A stretch of 64,000 bases of DNA from Paracandidimonas soli (lineage in GTDB: Bacteria; Pseudomonadota; Gammaproteobacteria; Burkholderiales; Burkholderiaceae_B): positions 158,995 to 222,994 of the forward strand of contig NZ_SMBX01000006.1 of NCBI RefSeq assembly GCF_004342005.1, written 5' to 3'. Below the pieces are notes generated by a model. The model worked only from the letters and a program-made list of their open reading frames with translations. It did no database searches and was not told the origin of the DNA. This document shows, one piece after another, positions 1 through 7,211 of this stretch (within the stretch, counting starts at the first letter, position 1; each line of letters opens with the position of its first letter). Position numbers and translations under genes: made by a program.

Positions 1-11
1 TATGTCCGAGC

Positions 12-185
12 TCATCCCCCGCAGCCGCCGCAGCAGCCGCCTTCGGCGTGGACGTCGCGGGCGGGTTCTTGCGTGTCTGCGTCATTGCGGGTCTTGCGGG
101 AGATTTCGGTGGCTTCCGCGGCGTTGCCTGCGGCCTGTTCGTTGCGGTCGGTTTCCGGAGTGCGGGAAAGGGAGGAGGCTTGCAT
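12..185 (-). CDS. possible small Cys-rich protein
   Basis: A 57-codon frame reads leftward from an ATG at 185 to a TGA at 12-14 and ends in a Gly/Cys-rich tail (GGCCGGCGG). The rest is polar, rich in Glu, Arg and Ala, with no membrane segment or known motif. No Shine-Dalgarno sequence precedes the ATG, and the frame is open far upstream as the antisense of the MocR gene, so it may be chance. I see no other gene in 1-400. The product is unrecognised; the Cys-rich tail could bind a metal, but that is a guess. Confidence 0.22.
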   Translation of the reverse strand: MQASSLSRTPETDRNEQAAGNAAEATEISRKTRNDADTQEPARDVHAEGGCCGGCGG

Positions 186-400
186 GGAGGGAGTTCCTGT
201 GGGTTGCGATGAGTGGCCTGGGCGGCATGAGTGCGTCGGTATCGAAGCGCTCATGTGCGCGAGCGACGTCCGCCATTTTATGGGGGAGGGGTGCGGAACC
301 ACGGAATAACCGCATGTCGAAAATGGTGACGCCAGGGGACTCCGGGCGTATGCGGGCCGAGGGATGGAAGAGCCGATGCGGGCTCGTCCTGGACGCCTGG

Positions 401-1789
401 CTATGCTGCCTGGGACAGCGTCCGCGACAATACGCTGAAGATGCGCTCGTCGCCGCATTGGGCTACATTGAAGCGTAGAAATCCGCTTGCGCTCAGGGAC
501 TGGCTGAAGACGTTGCCCGGCGCCAGCACGACGCCCTGCTTCAGGCAGGCGCGGGCGATGCCGGCGGCATCGATGCCGTGAGGGAGCTGGCACCAGAGGA
601 ACATGCCGGCTTGCGGGACGAGCCAAGGGACGATGCCCAGCCTGCCCAGTCGCGCAACGGCGGTTTCCATGGCGGCCGCCAGCCGGTTGCGCAGGGCCTC
701 CAGGTGCTTGCGGTAGCCGCTGTCGGTCAGGGTGGACAGCATGGCTGCCGCGGCAAGATGGCCTCCGCCGAAAGCGGTGGCGATCTTCAAGTCGGTCAAT
801 TGGTCGATCCAGTCTGCGCGGGCGGCGATGTAGCCGCAGCGCAGCGAGGCGGAAACGGTCTTGGAGAAACTGCCGATGTGGATCACGTTCGACAGGCCGT
901 CGAATGCCGCCAGACGGGGAGCGGGATGGATTTCGAAGTCGGCAAAGATGTCGTCTTCCACAATGATCAGCCCGGCGCTGTCGGCCAGCTTGAGCAGGCG
1001 GTGGGCCGTGAGCGGCGACAGGATCGCGCCGGTGGGATTGTGGATGCCGGAATTCGTGATGTACAGGCGGGGCTTGTGCTGGCGCAGTGCCGTTTCGAAG
1101 GCGGCCGTGTCCGGGCCGGAAGGAGTCATGGGAATGCCGGTGGCCGTGGCGCGGTGGGCGCGCAGCAGGGCATGGAAGTTGAAATAGCAGGGGTCGTCCA
1201 CCAGCACGGTGTCCCCGGGTTCCAGCAGGAGCCGGCAGATGAGGTCGATGGCTTGTGTGCTGGAATCCGCCAGCAGGATCTGGCGGGGCGGGGCCTCGAT
1301 ATCCAGCGCGGCCATGCGCCGCGCCAGCAGCTGGCGCAACTCGGGCAGGCCCTGCGGCGTGGCGTAGTCCACCAGCCTGGCGTTGCGGGACTGCGCCAGG
1401 CTGCGCAGGGCGCGGCGCATGCCGGCTTCGTACATCCAGTCGTCGGGCAGCCAGCCGCAGCCCGGCTTCAGCGTATCGGGACCGGCTTCCAGCGCCTGGC
1501 GCGATACCCATAGCGGGTCGATGGCGCGGTCCGCGCGCGGCTCGATGTCCGACAGCGCCAGCGGCGGCATGGGGCCGCAGACATAGAAGCCGGATCCCTG
1601 GCGGGCGCGGATGACGTTTTCCGCCGCCAGCCGCTCGTAGGCCTCGACGACCGTGGAGACCGAGAAACCCAGTGTCTTGGCCAGGGCGCGTACGGAAGGA
1701 AGGCGCGTCCCGGGAGGGTAGGTGCGCGAGGTGATCCTGGACTGGATGGTCTGCATGACCGTTTCTATGCGTGTCGGGCTTTGGGCCAT
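401..1789 (-). CDS. MocR-type regulator (GntR HTH + aminotransferase domain)
   Basis: This 462-residue protein has an N-terminal GntR winged helix (about residues 5-72, with PPGTRLPSVRALA) joined to a fold-type I aminotransferase domain (about 100-455). HNPTG at 250-254, EDD at 278-280 and the pyridoxal-phosphate lysine K310 in SFSK are all present, so it should bind PLP and sense an amine or amino acid rather than act as an enzyme. I chose the ATG at 1789 because the HTH begins directly there; the frame is open to 1963. It is divergent from an EamA exporter, its likely target, with paired direct repeats between them. The effector is unknown. Confidence 0.9.
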   Translation of the reverse strand: MAQSPTRIETVMQTIQSRITSRTYPPGTRLPSVRALAKTLGFSVSTVVEAYERLAAENVIRARQGSGFYVCGPMPPLALSDIEPRADRAIDPLWVSRQALEAGPDTLKPGCGWLPDDWMYEAGMRRALRSLAQSRNARLVDYATPQGLPELRQLLARRMAALDIEAPPRQILLADSSTQAIDLICRLLLEPGDTVLVDDPCYFNFHALLRAHRATATGIPMTPSGPDTAAFETALRQHKPRLYITNSGIHNPTGAILSPLTAHRLLKLADSAGLIIVEDDIFADFEIHPAPRLAAFDGLSNVIHIGSFSKTVSASLRCGYIAARADWIDQLTDLKIATAFGGGHLAAAAMLSTLTDSGYRKHLEALRNRLAAAMETAVARLGRLGIVPWLVPQAGMFLWCQLPHGIDAAGIARACLKQGVVLAPGNVFSQSLSASGFLRFNVAQCGDERIFSVLSRTLSQAA

Positions 1790-1815
1790 GGCGGTGACTT
1801 CCTGGCGGCGATATG

Positions 1816-1865
1816 ACTGTATTGCTGAAATATGCATAACAGTTTCTGAAAATTGTACTGTATTG
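1816..1865. promoter_or_regulatory. paired direct repeats, probable MocR operator
   Basis: Two identical 9-mers ACTGTATTG lie at 1816-1824 and 1857-1865, same orientation, 41 bp apart (about four helical turns), in an AT-richer island between the divergent MocR and EamA genes. MocR regulators typically bind widely spaced direct repeats in such regions. The repeats are seen; the binding is inferred. Confidence 0.5.
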
Positions 1866-1923
1866 TGCATGGCGCGGCGGGTGTCTTCCGTGGTGAACTG
1901 CATGCAGGCCGCGAGGTGAGGCG

Positions 1924-1948
1924 CAAGCCGAAGGCGCAGCGTGGGGGC
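1924..1948 (+). repeat. 25-nt leader element, copy 1
   Basis: This 25-mer, 28 bp before the EamA start codon, recurs with one mismatch at 26030-26054 before the CoA-transferase gene. It contains a small AGCC-GAA-GGC-type fold followed by GCAGCGTGGGGGC. Both copies sit in the 5' leader of a rightward gene that is divergent from a regulator. Its function is unknown. Confidence 0.5.
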
Positions 1949-1975
1949 ATATTTTTCATTCATGGAACAGATTCA

Positions 1976-2836
1976 ATGGAAACGACGACGCGGGGCTGGT
2001 GGAATGGTTTTGCCGGGGTCCTGATATTTGCCGGATCGCTGCCGGCGACCCGCGTGGCTGTCCTGGATTTCGATCCGGTTTTTCTCACCGTGGCAAGGGC
2101 GACCATCGCCGGTATTCTGGGATTGTGGATGCTGCTGATGCTGCGTCAGCCCAGGCCCGGGCGCGAAATGCTGCCCGCGCTGGCGGTCGTGTCGCTGGGC
2201 GTGGTGCTTGGATTTCCGCTGCTGTCGGCCCTGGCGCTGTTGCACATGACTTCCGCCAATGCGCTGGTCTACCTGGGCCTGCTGCCTTTGTGCACGGCCA
2301 TTTTCGGGGTCGTCCGCGCGGGCGACAGGCCGCGTCCGCTGTTCTGGCTGTTTGCCTTGCTGGGCAGCGCATTCGTCGCCGCGTTCGCGGCGCAAGGAAC
2401 CGCGGACGCGTCGCTGGAAGGCGGGCTGCTGATGCTGGGCGCCTGCATCGTATGCGGCCTGGGCTACGCAGAAGGCGCGCGATTGACGCGTGTGCTGGGC
2501 GGATGGCAGGTGATCAGTTGGGCGCTGGTGCTGGCCTTGCCCATCATGCTTCCCCTGGCTTTCTGGCTCATGCCGGCGTCGTTTTCCGGCATCCGTCCGG
2601 ATGCGTGGTTCGGCCTGGCCTATGTATCCCTGTTCAGCATGCTGATCGGTTTCATTTTCTGGTACCGGGGGCTGGCCCTGGGCGGGATCGCGGCGGTGAG
2701 CCAGCTGCAGCTGATACAGCCCTTCTTCGGGCTGGCACTGGCGGCAGTGTTGCTGAACGAGACGGTGAGCGGGTCGATGCTGCTGGTGACGCTGGGAACG
2801 GTGGCATGCGTGGCGGGCGCCAAGCGATTCGCGTGA
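1976..2836 (+). CDS. EamA/DMT-family inner-membrane transporter
   Basis: The 286-residue product is almost entirely hydrophobic, with about ten predicted membrane helices in two EamA repeats, the standard size for drug/metabolite (RhaT/YdcZ/EamA) exporters. The second repeat ends in GSMLLVTLGTVACVAGAK, the usual DMT C-terminal helix. The ATG at 1976 is the first in frame after the leader element; the Shine-Dalgarno sequence is weak (GGAACAG). The divergent MocR gene suggests export of an amino acid or amine controlled by a PLP-linked signal, which is inference. A terminator follows at 2902. Confidence 0.85.
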   Translation: METTTRGWWNGFAGVLIFAGSLPATRVAVLDFDPVFLTVARATIAGILGLWMLLMLRQPRPGREMLPALAVVSLGVVLGFPLLSALALLHMTSANALVYLGLLPLCTAIFGVVRAGDRPRPLFWLFALLGSAFVAAFAAQGTADASLEGGLLMLGACIVCGLGYAEGARLTRVLGGWQVISWALVLALPIMLPLAFWLMPASFSGIRPDAWFGLAYVSLFSMLIGFIFWYRGLALGGIAAVSQLQLIQPFFGLALAAVLLNETVSGSMLLVTLGTVACVAGAKRFA

Positions 2837-2901
2837 GAGCCTGATCCTCGCGCAGTCGGCGGCGGGGACTTCGTCCTGGCGTGGATCTATACTGCGACCT
2901 T

Positions 2902-2930
2902 CGGCCGGCAAATGCCGGCCGCGACTTTTT
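2902..2930 (+). terminator. rho-independent terminator after the first EamA gene
   Basis: The 8-bp perfect stem CGGCCGGC/GCCGGCCG (2902-2909 / 2914-2921) with loop AAAT is followed by CGAC and a T6 run. It lies 66 bp past the EamA stop codon and just before the next transporter gene. Confidence 0.75.
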
Positions 2931-2951
2931 TCGCTACCCTACGGACACAGT

Positions 2952-3857
2952 ATGGATCTCGCCTGGCTCTGGGTTCCCGCAACGATTTTCGCCGCCGCTG
3001 CTCAGGCGGGGCGCAATGCCGTGCAGCGCGGATTGACCCAGACGCTGGGTACCCTGGGAGCGACTCAGGTCCGCTTCATCTACGGCTTTCCCTTCGCACT
3101 GCTGTTCCTGGCGGTGGCCGCCGGCATTGCGGACACTCCGCTGCCTGGCGTAAACGGGCCTTTCCTGGCTTATGTGGCGGCGGGAGCCGTGGTGCAGATT
3201 GCCGCCACTGCCCTGATGCTGGCCGCCATGCGCGACCGGGCCTTCGTAGTGGTGACGGCCTGGACCAAGACCGAGCCTGTGCAGGTGGCGGTCTTCGGCT
3301 TCGCCATTCTGGGCGACCCCTTCACTCTGATGGGGGCCGCCGCCGTGGTGGTGGCGACCCTCGGCGTGATCCTGATGTCGGTCCGCACAGGCATGGCGCA
3401 CGAGGCGCGCGCGGCGGGCTGGCGCCCCACTGTGCTGGGCCTGGTCTCGGGCGCCGGCTTCGCCCTGGCGTCGGTCAGTTTCCGGGGGGCCATCCTGTCG
3501 CTGGAGGAGGGGCCGTTTTTCCTGCAGGCGTCATGGAGCCTGGTCTGGTCCCTGGGCATGCAGGTGGTGATGCTGGCCCTGTGGATGCTGCTGTTCCGTC
3601 GTGATCTGTTGCGGCGTTGCCTGGCCGCCTGGCGCGTTTCGATCTGGGGAGGTTTGCTGGGCGCAGCCGCTTCGCAAGGATGGTTCCTGGGCTTTGCCCT
3701 GACTTCGGCGGCCAATGTGCGCACGCTGGGGTTGCTGGAAGTGTTGTTCGCCCAGGCGCTTTCGTACCGCGTATTCTCCCAGGGGGCGACGGGCAGGGAA
3801 TGGGCAGGCATCGCGCTGATCATCGCCGGGGTGGGCATGCTGCTGATGGCCGCCTGA
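2952..3857 (+). CDS. DMT-family transporter (EamA type)
   Basis: This 301-residue protein has about ten hydrophobic helices in two halves separated near residue 150, with basic cytoplasmic loops (LMSVRTGMAHEARAAGW; LFRRDLLRRC). It is unlike its left neighbour at sequence level, so it is not a recent tandem copy. It has its own transcription unit behind the terminator at 2902 and converges on the methyltransferase gene 23 bp downstream. The substrate is unknown; members of this superfamily export metabolites and amino acids. Confidence 0.82.
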   Translation: MDLAWLWVPATIFAAAAQAGRNAVQRGLTQTLGTLGATQVRFIYGFPFALLFLAVAAGIADTPLPGVNGPFLAYVAAGAVVQIAATALMLAAMRDRAFVVVTAWTKTEPVQVAVFGFAILGDPFTLMGAAAVVVATLGVILMSVRTGMAHEARAAGWRPTVLGLVSGAGFALASVSFRGAILSLEEGPFFLQASWSLVWSLGMQVVMLALWMLLFRRDLLRRCLAAWRVSIWGGLLGAAASQGWFLGFALTSAANVRTLGLLEVLFAQALSYRVFSQGATGREWAGIALIIAGVGMLLMAA

Positions 3858-3880
3858 CGGCTTGCCACCGGTGTGTGTGA

Positions 3881-4702
3881 TCAGTGCGCGTTGGCGGCAC
3901 GCAGCTTCGGGACTTGTCCTTTTACCGCATTGGCGCGGGCGTCATAGGTGATTCTGCCGGAGGCGTCCGCCGGGAGGCGGTCACGCACCCGGGTCTTGAG
4001 CGTGGCCAGGTCGTCGTCCGCCATGGTTGCAAGCGTCGGTCCGACGCTTGGCGCTCCGAGCGCCGTTTCCCAGAAGTCGGCGAAATCGGCAAACGTGCGC
4101 CGCACGTCTATGCCACGCGTTTCAATTTCGACCAGTCCGGCGCCAGCCCATAAATCCTGCATGACGTTCATTCGCGATGCGTCGGGGCTTGGCGGCGCTG
4201 GCACGGCAATGCCAAGCCCGCGTATTTCCGCCAGCAGCATTTCATAGGGAAAACCGCCGCCGGGCATGTCCCACGCGTAAGCGGCCACAGTGCCGCCGGG
4301 ACGAACCACTCGGCCCATCTCGACGATGCCTCTGGCCGGATCCGGTACGAAGAAGATAACTAGTGGCATCACTGCCAAATCGAATGTGGCATCAGGGTAG
4401 GGCAGCGCCATGGCATCCCCTACGCGGAACTGCGCGGTCCGCAATGCGGGGCGCCCACGCGCGTAGGCGAGTTGTTCTCCGGATGGGTCTATGCCGTGCA
4501 CCGACGCCGGGCTGCACCGTTCGATGAGCAATTCGGTGAAGGCCCCGTTGCCGCAGCCTACGTCCAGCCATTGCCGGGTCGGCTCCGGAGAGAGCCAATC
4601 GAGGAAGGTTGCGCCCGCGAGCTGGCTCCACTTGCCCATGTATCGTTCGTAGGCGGCGCCATTGTTGAAGCGGATTGCGTTTGTCTGCATATCATTCATC
4701 AT
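3881..4702 (-). CDS. class I SAM-dependent methyltransferase
   Basis: This 273-residue soluble protein has the Rossmann methyltransferase motif I WLDVGCGNGAFTELLI near residue 45, motif II acidic residue in VHGIDPSGEQLAYAR, and a later FRVGDAMALPYPDATFDLAVM block, as in the Methyltransf_11/UbiE-like group. The substrate is not evident. ATGATG at 4702 is the only plausible start. It is convergent with the DMT transporter. It may be a resistance or small-molecule methylase; context gives no further clue. Confidence 0.85.
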   Translation of the reverse strand: MMNDMQTNAIRFNNGAAYERYMGKWSQLAGATFLDWLSPEPTRQWLDVGCGNGAFTELLIERCSPASVHGIDPSGEQLAYARGRPALRTAQFRVGDAMALPYPDATFDLAVMPLVIFFVPDPARGIVEMGRVVRPGGTVAAYAWDMPGGGFPYEMLLAEIRGLGIAVPAPPSPDASRMNVMQDLWAGAGLVEIETRGIDVRRTFADFADFWETALGAPSVGPTLATMADDDLATLKTRVRDRLPADASGRITYDARANAVKGQVPKLRAANAH

Positions 4703-4844
4703 TGGTTCGTAGTTCGTAGAGCGCGTAGAAAGGCACGCGCAACAACAGCCTGGACAGCGGTCCGAGGAACGAATATGGCAAGCCGTAGCCTTCCATCACG
4801 CGATGGGCGGCGGCGAGCCGCCAGCGGAATGCGCAACGTGTCAC
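4692..4844 (-). other. possible gene remnant upstream of the methyltransferase
   Basis: One reverse frame here is protein-like: from a GTG at 4844 it reads through GYGLPYSFLGPLSRLLLRV and PFYALYELRT to a TGA at 4692-4694, overlapping the methyltransferase start by 11 bp. It has a hydrophobic amphipathic character and no Shine-Dalgarno. It could be the C-terminal remnant of a membrane protein or a short real gene. Otherwise 4703-5021 shows no convincing gene. Confidence 0.2.
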
Positions 4845-5021
4845 TGACTGCGTGCGCCGCCACGGCAGCGCCGATGGGCGGACGGCTCAAGCTTGCTGCG
4901 GGGATCTCTTGTGTTTCGCCAGTGTCGCCGGCCATGGAGAAGTCCATCCCAGAGAGTGAATAAGAATATTATAAATAGGAATTATTCTCTTTTGTGGGTA
5001 TGCTCTTCCAATGGACACATG

Positions 5022-5053
5022 AAAAAGCCCCGCAGGGGGTTCTGCAGGGCTTT
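5022..5053 (-). terminator. terminator of sodA
   Basis: Read leftward, a 12-bp stem AAAGCCCTGCAG/CTGCGGGGCTTT (one T-G pair) with loop AACCCC ends in a T run. It begins 50 bp after the sodA stop, the expected position. Confidence 0.85.
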
Positions 5054-5102
5054 GAACACACGCGTCATGGCTGGGTTGCCGTCAGGCGGCAACCCGCATC
5101 AT

Positions 5103-5714
5103 TCAGGCCAGGGCTGCTTCGTAGCGGCGAGCGACTTCCGCCCAGTTGATGACATTGTAGAACGCAGCGATGTACTCGGGGCGGCGGTTCTGGTATTTCA
5201 GGTAGTAGGCGTGCTCCCATACATCCAGGCCCAGGATGGGGGTGTTGCCGGACGTGAACAGCGGGTTGTCCTGATTGCCGGTGCTTTCCACCACCAGCTT
5301 CTTCTGGGGGGTGACGCTCAGCCAGGCCCAGCCGCTGCCGAAGCGGGTCAGCGCAGCCTTGGTGAAGGCTTCCTTGAAGGCGTCCAGGCCGCCCAGGTCG
5401 GCGTCGATGGCTGCCGCCAGCTTGCCTTCGGGGGCGCCGCCCTTGGGCGACATGACGGTCCAGAACAGGCTGTGGTTGGCGTGGCCGCCGCCATTGTTCT
5501 GCACGGCAGTCTTGATATTGGCTGGCAGGGAGTCCAGCTTGCTGATCAGCGCTTCGACCGGCTGGCCGCCCAGGTCGGTGCCTTCCAGCGCGGCGTTCAG
5601 ATTGTTGATGTAGGTCTGGTGATGCTTGGTGTAATGGATTTCCATTGTCTGTGCATCGATGTTGGGTTCCAGCGCATCGTAAGCATAGGGGAGGGCTGGC
5701 AGGGTATAGCTCAT
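5103..5714 (-). CDS. sodA: superoxide dismutase, Mn-type
   Basis: The 203-residue protein carries all Fe/Mn-SOD signatures: [15 protein letters not shown] (first metal His), [11 protein letters not shown] (second His), and [18 protein letters not shown] (metal Asp and His). The GGGHANH block and the Gln in GNQDNP are those of manganese rather than iron SODs, where Gln lies earlier. It detoxifies superoxide in the cytoplasm. The ATG at 5714 follows GGAGAA at good spacing; an in-frame extension to 5777 is basic and unlike the family. Monocistronic, with its own terminator. Confidence 0.95.
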   Translation of the reverse strand: MSYTLPALPYAYDALEPNIDAQTMEIHYTKHHQTYINNLNAALEGTDLGGQPVEALISKLDSLPANIKTAVQNNGGGHANHSLFWTVMSPKGGAPEGKLAAAIDADLGGLDAFKEAFTKAALTRFGSGWAWLSVTPQKKLVVESTGNQDNPLFTSGNTPILGLDVWEHAYYLKYQNRRPEYIAAFYNVINWAEVARRYEAALA

Positions 5715-5907
5715 CTGAATTCTCCGAATGACAACAAAGGAAAGGATGCATCGCTCATGCCTGCAGCGATGCATCATGGTTCACTTCCGGGCCGCTTGCG
5801 GCGCAATGCCTGAAGAGGCGGGGAACCTTGCATGCAGTATATTAGAAACCGTTCCCGTATGCTCGATTCTCTCTGTTTCCATGTTTGACCACGAGCCTAT
5901 GCGCAAG

Positions 5908-6007
5908 CCTCGCCCTTCAGGGCGAGGTCAAGCGAGGCAAATTTTAAATACGGCACCGTAGGTGCCCCCGTATTGTGGCGGAGAAGCTCCGGCCGATACG
6001 GCCGGAG
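5908..6007. terminator. two hairpins between sodA and the lipoprotein gene
   Basis: An 8-bp stem CCTCGCCC/GGGCGAGG with loop TTCA is at 5908-5927, and a 9-bp stem CTCCGGCCG/CGGCCGGAG with loop ATA is at 5987-6007. Neither has a long T run. The second lies 24 bp past the stop codon of the leftward lipoprotein gene and probably ends that iron operon. Confidence 0.5.
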
Positions 6008-6030
6008 TTCTTCACGGCTGCCGGGAGGAA

Positions 6031-7197
6031 TCACAGTGGCGCGGGAATGCGCGCGACGGTTTCATCGCGCAGCCTGCCTGTCGTCATGTCATTCTTGACG
6101 GTCACGAACAATGTACTGCCGGACGCATCCATGGACAGGCTGTTCGGATGTTCGGGCAGCGCATACGAATGCAGCATCGACAGCGTGCGGCTGTCGAGCA
6201 CAGACACGGTGCCGGCGAGCCGGTGCGTCACATACAGGAGGCCGTGCGCGGCGTCCAGGTGCAACGCCAGCGGACCCTCGGGCACGGCGGCGCTATGCAC
6301 CAGGCGGCCCGTCCGCGCATCCAGGATGACGACCCGGCTGCCCTCTCCCTGCGATACGAAGCCGGGAACTTCCGTCTGCTGGATTTTCCGCATTTCCGCC
6401 TGCCCCTGGTCCGTGAGGATCAGGTGGCCGCGTTCCTGGTCGAACGCCAGGTTCAGCGGCTGGTCGGCATGCGCGGGATACTCCTGCAGCCGCTGCTGCG
6501 ACTGAGCGTCCAGGACGATGATCCGGCCTTCCATGTTCGAGACATAGAGCCTGTTTCCCTGCGGATCCAGCGCGATCCCGGTGGCGAATGTGCCCAGGCC
6601 GGGCACAACGTTCACCAGTTGCAGTGACTGCGTGTCCACGACATACAGCGCGCTGTCGCGCAGGCCTGCGCCCAGCGTGTAGAGGCGCTTGCCCGGCGCG
6701 TCCACGAGCAGCTTGCGCAGCTTGTGCGGATAGCGCGTCACGCCCTTCGCATCAGTGCTGCCCTGCGCCAGCTGCAGTGTCGCCACCAGTGCATTGCTGC
6801 GCGTATCCAGGACGGATACCGACGCATCCAGCGGGCTGCTCACATACAGGCGGCCGTTCCCGTCATCGAGCGCCAGGCCGGTGCCCATGCGGGGCAAGTC
6901 GATGTGCGCCTGCGCTTCCAGTGTTTCCGGGTTCAGCCGGTAGATGCGCGGCGGTACGATGGGTTCTACCCGGCCGGATCCGGCGGAGACGACGAACAAT
7001 GCGGACTGCCGGTCGCTGTAGGCTAGCTCATAGAGATTGCGTGCCAGCTCGGTCTGGCGTACCGTCGCGGCCTCTGTGGAGGATGTCGCAATCTGCGTGA
7101 CCGGCGCGCAGGCTCCCAATGACAGCGCCAGCGCAAGAAGCGCCGCCAGCCGAAGGCCGGCTGGCCGGGATCGGGTCTTCCGGAATACGGATGTCAT
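6031..7197 (-). CDS. beta-propeller (YncE-like) lipoprotein
   Basis: This 388-residue protein starts with a lipoprotein signal (LALLALALSLGAC, lipidated Cys near residue 30). It then shows repeated propeller blades with RLYVSSPLDASVSVLD, RLYVSNMEGRIIVLD and LLYVTHRLAGTVSVLD, typical of YVTN/YncE seven-bladed proteins. The start at 7197 is set by GGGAGAAA just upstream and the signal sequence. It follows the TonB receptor by 14 bp in the same direction, so it is probably in the iron operon; a role in capturing or handing over the ferric ligand is inference. Confidence 0.85.
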   Translation of the reverse strand: MTSVFRKTRSRPAGLRLAALLALALSLGACAPVTQIATSSTEAATVRQTELARNLYELAYSDRQSALFVVSAGSGRVEPIVPPRIYRLNPETLEAQAHIDLPRMGTGLALDDGNGRLYVSSPLDASVSVLDTRSNALVATLQLAQGSTDAKGVTRYPHKLRKLLVDAPGKRLYTLGAGLRDSALYVVDTQSLQLVNVVPGLGTFATGIALDPQGNRLYVSNMEGRIIVLDAQSQQRLQEYPAHADQPLNLAFDQERGHLILTDQGQAEMRKIQQTEVPGFVSQGEGSRVVILDARTGRLVHSAAVPEGPLALHLDAAHGLLYVTHRLAGTVSVLDSRTLSMLHSYALPEHPNSLSMDASGSTLFVTVKNDMTTGRLRDETVARIPAPL

Positions 7198-7211
7198 GCG
7201 TTTCTCCCGTC

